NCBI GenBank assembly: GCA_023390875.1
Contig: JAEWCA010000322.1
Location: forward strand, 1-6,997
Source: Actinomycetes bacterium
GTDB taxonomy: Bacteria; Actinomycetota; Actinomycetes; Actinomycetales; Cellulomonadaceae
DNA length: 6,997 bases
Direction of reading: 5' to 3'
Part shown: positions 5,177 through 6,997 of the stretch, one piece after another
How the letters are laid out: each line of letters begins with the position of its first letter
Numbering within the stretch: the stretch's first letter is position 1
Position numbers and translations under genes: made by a program
Notes under the pieces: generated by a model
What the model was told of the DNA's origin: nothing
What the model saw: the letters and a program-made list of their open reading frames with translations, nothing else
Database searches by the model: none

Positions 5177-6903
5177 CGACCACCTCGACCCCGACCCGGA
5201 CGGCGCGCGCCGCAGCCGGCACGGCGGACTACCTCGACCAGCGCACCGGCATCGGTGTCGCCGTCAAGACGTTCGCGCGCAAGATCTTCCCCGACCACTG
5301 GTCGTTCCTGCTCGGCGAGATCGCGCTCTACAGCTTCGTCACGATCCTCATCTCGGGCGTGTTCCTCACGATGTTCTTCGTGCCGAGCATGAACGAGACG
5401 GTCTACAACGGGCCGTGGCCGACGATGCAGGGCGTCGAGATGTCGGAGGCGTTCGCCTCGACGCTGCGCCTGTCGTTCGAGGTCCGTGGCGGTCTGCTCA
5501 TGCGGCAGATCCACCACTGGGCGGCGCTGATCTTCATGGCGGCGATCGTCACGCACATGATGCGCATCTTCTTCACGGGTGCGTTCCGCAAGCCGCGCGA
5601 GCTCAACTGGGTCGTCGGCTTCACGCTGCTCATCCTCGGCCTGGCCGCCGGCTTCTCGGGCTACTCGCTCCCCGACGACGTGCTCTCCGGCAACGGTCTG
5701 CGCATCACGGACGGTGTCGTCCGCGCGATCCCGATCATCGGCAGCTACATGTCGTACTTCATCTTCGGCGGCGAGTTCCCGGGCCAGGACCTGATCCCGC
5801 GCCTGTTCACCGTGCACGTGCTGCTCGTGCCCGGCCTGATCCTCGCGCTCATCGGCCTGCACCTGTTCTTCGTCGTGCTCCACAAGCACACGCAGTTCCC
5901 GGGCTCGGGCCGCACGAACAGCAATGTCGTGGGCTACCCCGTCTTCCCCGTCTACACCGCAAAGGCCGGCGGCTACTTCTTCATCGTGTTCGGCGTCATC
6001 GCCCTCATGGGCGCGACGATGTCGATCAACCCGGTGTGGAACTACGGACCGTTCGACCCGTCACCGGTGTCGGCCGGTGCCCAGCCCGACTGGTACATGC
6101 TGTTCCTCGAGGGCTCGCTGCGACTGATGCCCGGTGCGGCGGAGATCGTCATCGCCGGGTTCACGATCCCGCTCAACGTCATCATCCCCGCGATGGTGGT
6201 GCCCGGGGTCCTGTTCACGCTGCTCGCGGCCTACCCGTTCGTCGAGGCGCTGGCGACCGGTGACAAGCGCGAGCACCACATCCTCGACCGTCCCCGCAAC
6301 CGGCCGTTCCGCACCGCGTTCGGCGTCTCGCTGCTGGTGGCGTTCTTCATCCTGGTGCTCGCCGGCTCGAACGACCTGATCGCGACGCACTTCCACCTGT
6401 CGATCAACGACATCACGTGGACGTTCCGGGTGCTGCTGTTCCTCGGCCCCTGGTTCGCCTTCTACATCACGAAGCGGATCTGCCTCGGCCTGCAGCGCAA
6501 GGACCGCGAGCTCGTGCTGCACGGTCACGAGACGGGTCGCATCGTGCGCTTCGCGAGCGGCGAGTACATCGAGGTCCACAAGCCGCTGGACGCGCACGAG
6601 CGCTGGCTGCGGGTGCAGCACGACGCGATCCGTCCGCTCGAGATCGAGCCGGCCGAGGACGCCCGCGGTGTGCGCCGCAAGGGCTACCGCACGGACCGCA
6701 TCCGTCAGCGTCTGTCGGAGATGTTCTACGAGGACCGCATCGAGCCCGTCACGCCCGCCGAGCTGGCCGCGGCCCACTCGCACGGCGAGCACGACGTCCT
6801 CGAGCCGGCGGCCGCGCACGGCGAGCTGACCGGTGCCGTCGGCGGTGGCCAGCACTTCGTGGATCCGCAGGACGAGACACGCACGGACAAGCGGAATCGC
6901 TGA
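5173..6903 (+). CDS. qcrB: Cytochrome b subunit of the menaquinol:cytochrome c reductase
   Basis: A 576-residue integral membrane protein that carries the two b hemes and forms both quinol sites. The heme-ligand pairs are H114 and H128 in RQIHHWAALIFMAAIVTHMM, and H215 and H230 in the later helix (VHVLLVPG ... GLHLFF). The second pair is 15 residues apart, as in cytochrome b6 and unlike the 14 of mitochondrial cytochrome b. The Qo-site motif is PDWY (305-308) in place of the classic PEWY. Hydrophobic helices continue to about residue 435, and a charged, His-containing cytoplasmic tail of about 135 residues follows, a feature of actinobacterial QcrB. GTG 5173 overlaps the qcrA stop by 4 bp and has GGGAG 8 nt upstream. 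The stop is TGA 6901-6903. The gene appears complete even though the poly-G run starts 27 bp later. Confidence 0.97.
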   Translation: MTTTSTPTRTARAAAGTADYLDQRTGIGVAVKTFARKIFPDHWSFLLGEIALYSFVTILISGVFLTMFFVPSMNETVYNGPWPTMQGVEMSEAFASTLRLSFEVRGGLLMRQIHHWAALIFMAAIVTHMMRIFFTGAFRKPRELNWVVGFTLLILGLAAGFSGYSLPDDVLSGNGLRITDGVVRAIPIIGSYMSYFIFGGEFPGQDLIPRLFTVHVLLVPGLILALIGLHLFFVVLHKHTQFPGSGRTNSNVVGYPVFPVYTAKAGGYFFIVFGVIALMGATMSINPVWNYGPFDPSPVSAGAQPDWYMLFLEGSLRLMPGAAEIVIAGFTIPLNVIIPAMVVPGVLFTLLAAYPFVEALATGDKREHHILDRPRNRPFRTAFGVSLLVAFFILVLAGSNDLIATHFHLSINDITWTFRVLLFLGPWFAFYITKRICLGLQRKDRELVLHGHETGRIVRFASGEYIEVHKPLDAHERWLRVQHDAIRPLEIEPAEDARGVRRKGYRTDRIRQRLSEMFYEDRIEPVTPAELAAAHSHGEHDVLEPAAAHGELTGAVGGGQHFVDPQDETRTDKRNR

Positions 6904-6929
6904 TCCTGAGCAAGAGTTGACCGTGGAGT

Positions 6930-6997
<68 letters not shown>

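Overview
This window comes from a very GC-rich genome with frequent GTG starts and tightly packed genes. The gene order is that of an actinobacterial respiratory locus. It carries the genes for the cytochrome bcc complex (qcrC-qcrA-qcrB) and subunit III of the aa3-type cytochrome oxidase (ctaE), next to a divergent trpD. Mycobacterium tuberculosis has the same core order (Rv2191 exonuclease-like, trpD, ctaE, qcrC, qcrA, qcrB). A Cellulomonas-like or related actinomycete is my best guess, from protein flavour and gene order only.

Layout. Positions 2-367 (+) hold the 3' end of a gene that is probably a DEDD exonuclease/UvrC-like protein. It is followed at 375-656 (+) by a small stand-alone Lrp/AsnC effector-binding domain. 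Positions 651-850 hold about 3.4 tandem copies of a 58-bp unit, each with a short perfect hairpin, lying where the Lrp-like gene and trpD converge. On the minus strand, a receiver-domain protein (2337-1903) overlaps trpD (1906-863) by 4 bp, forming a two-gene operon. A 319-bp gap (2338-2656) separates this operon from the divergent plus-strand respiratory operon: ctaE (2657-3295), qcrC (3360-4145), qcrA (4142-5176) and qcrB (5173-6903). The window ends in an uninterrupted run of 67 G (6931-6997), which is most likely a sequencing or assembly artefact.

How the genes work together. QcrB (two b hemes, quinol oxidation), QcrA (Rieske iron-sulfur protein) and QcrC (membrane-anchored diheme cytochrome c) form the actinobacterial menaquinol:cytochrome c reductase. 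Its two-heme QcrC passes electrons directly to the aa3 oxidase, of which CtaE is subunit III, in a bcc-aa3 supercomplex. The qcr genes are translationally coupled through two near-identical GGAG...GTGA junctions. TrpD catalyses the second step of tryptophan synthesis. Its link to respiration is one of conserved position, not of known biochemistry.

Most of the window is ordinary housekeeping sequence and I see no new defence, mobile or biosynthetic system. The items most worth a second look are the 58-bp repeat array, the receiver protein with an arginine in place of the signature lysine and coupled to trpD, and two genes whose starts look leaderless.
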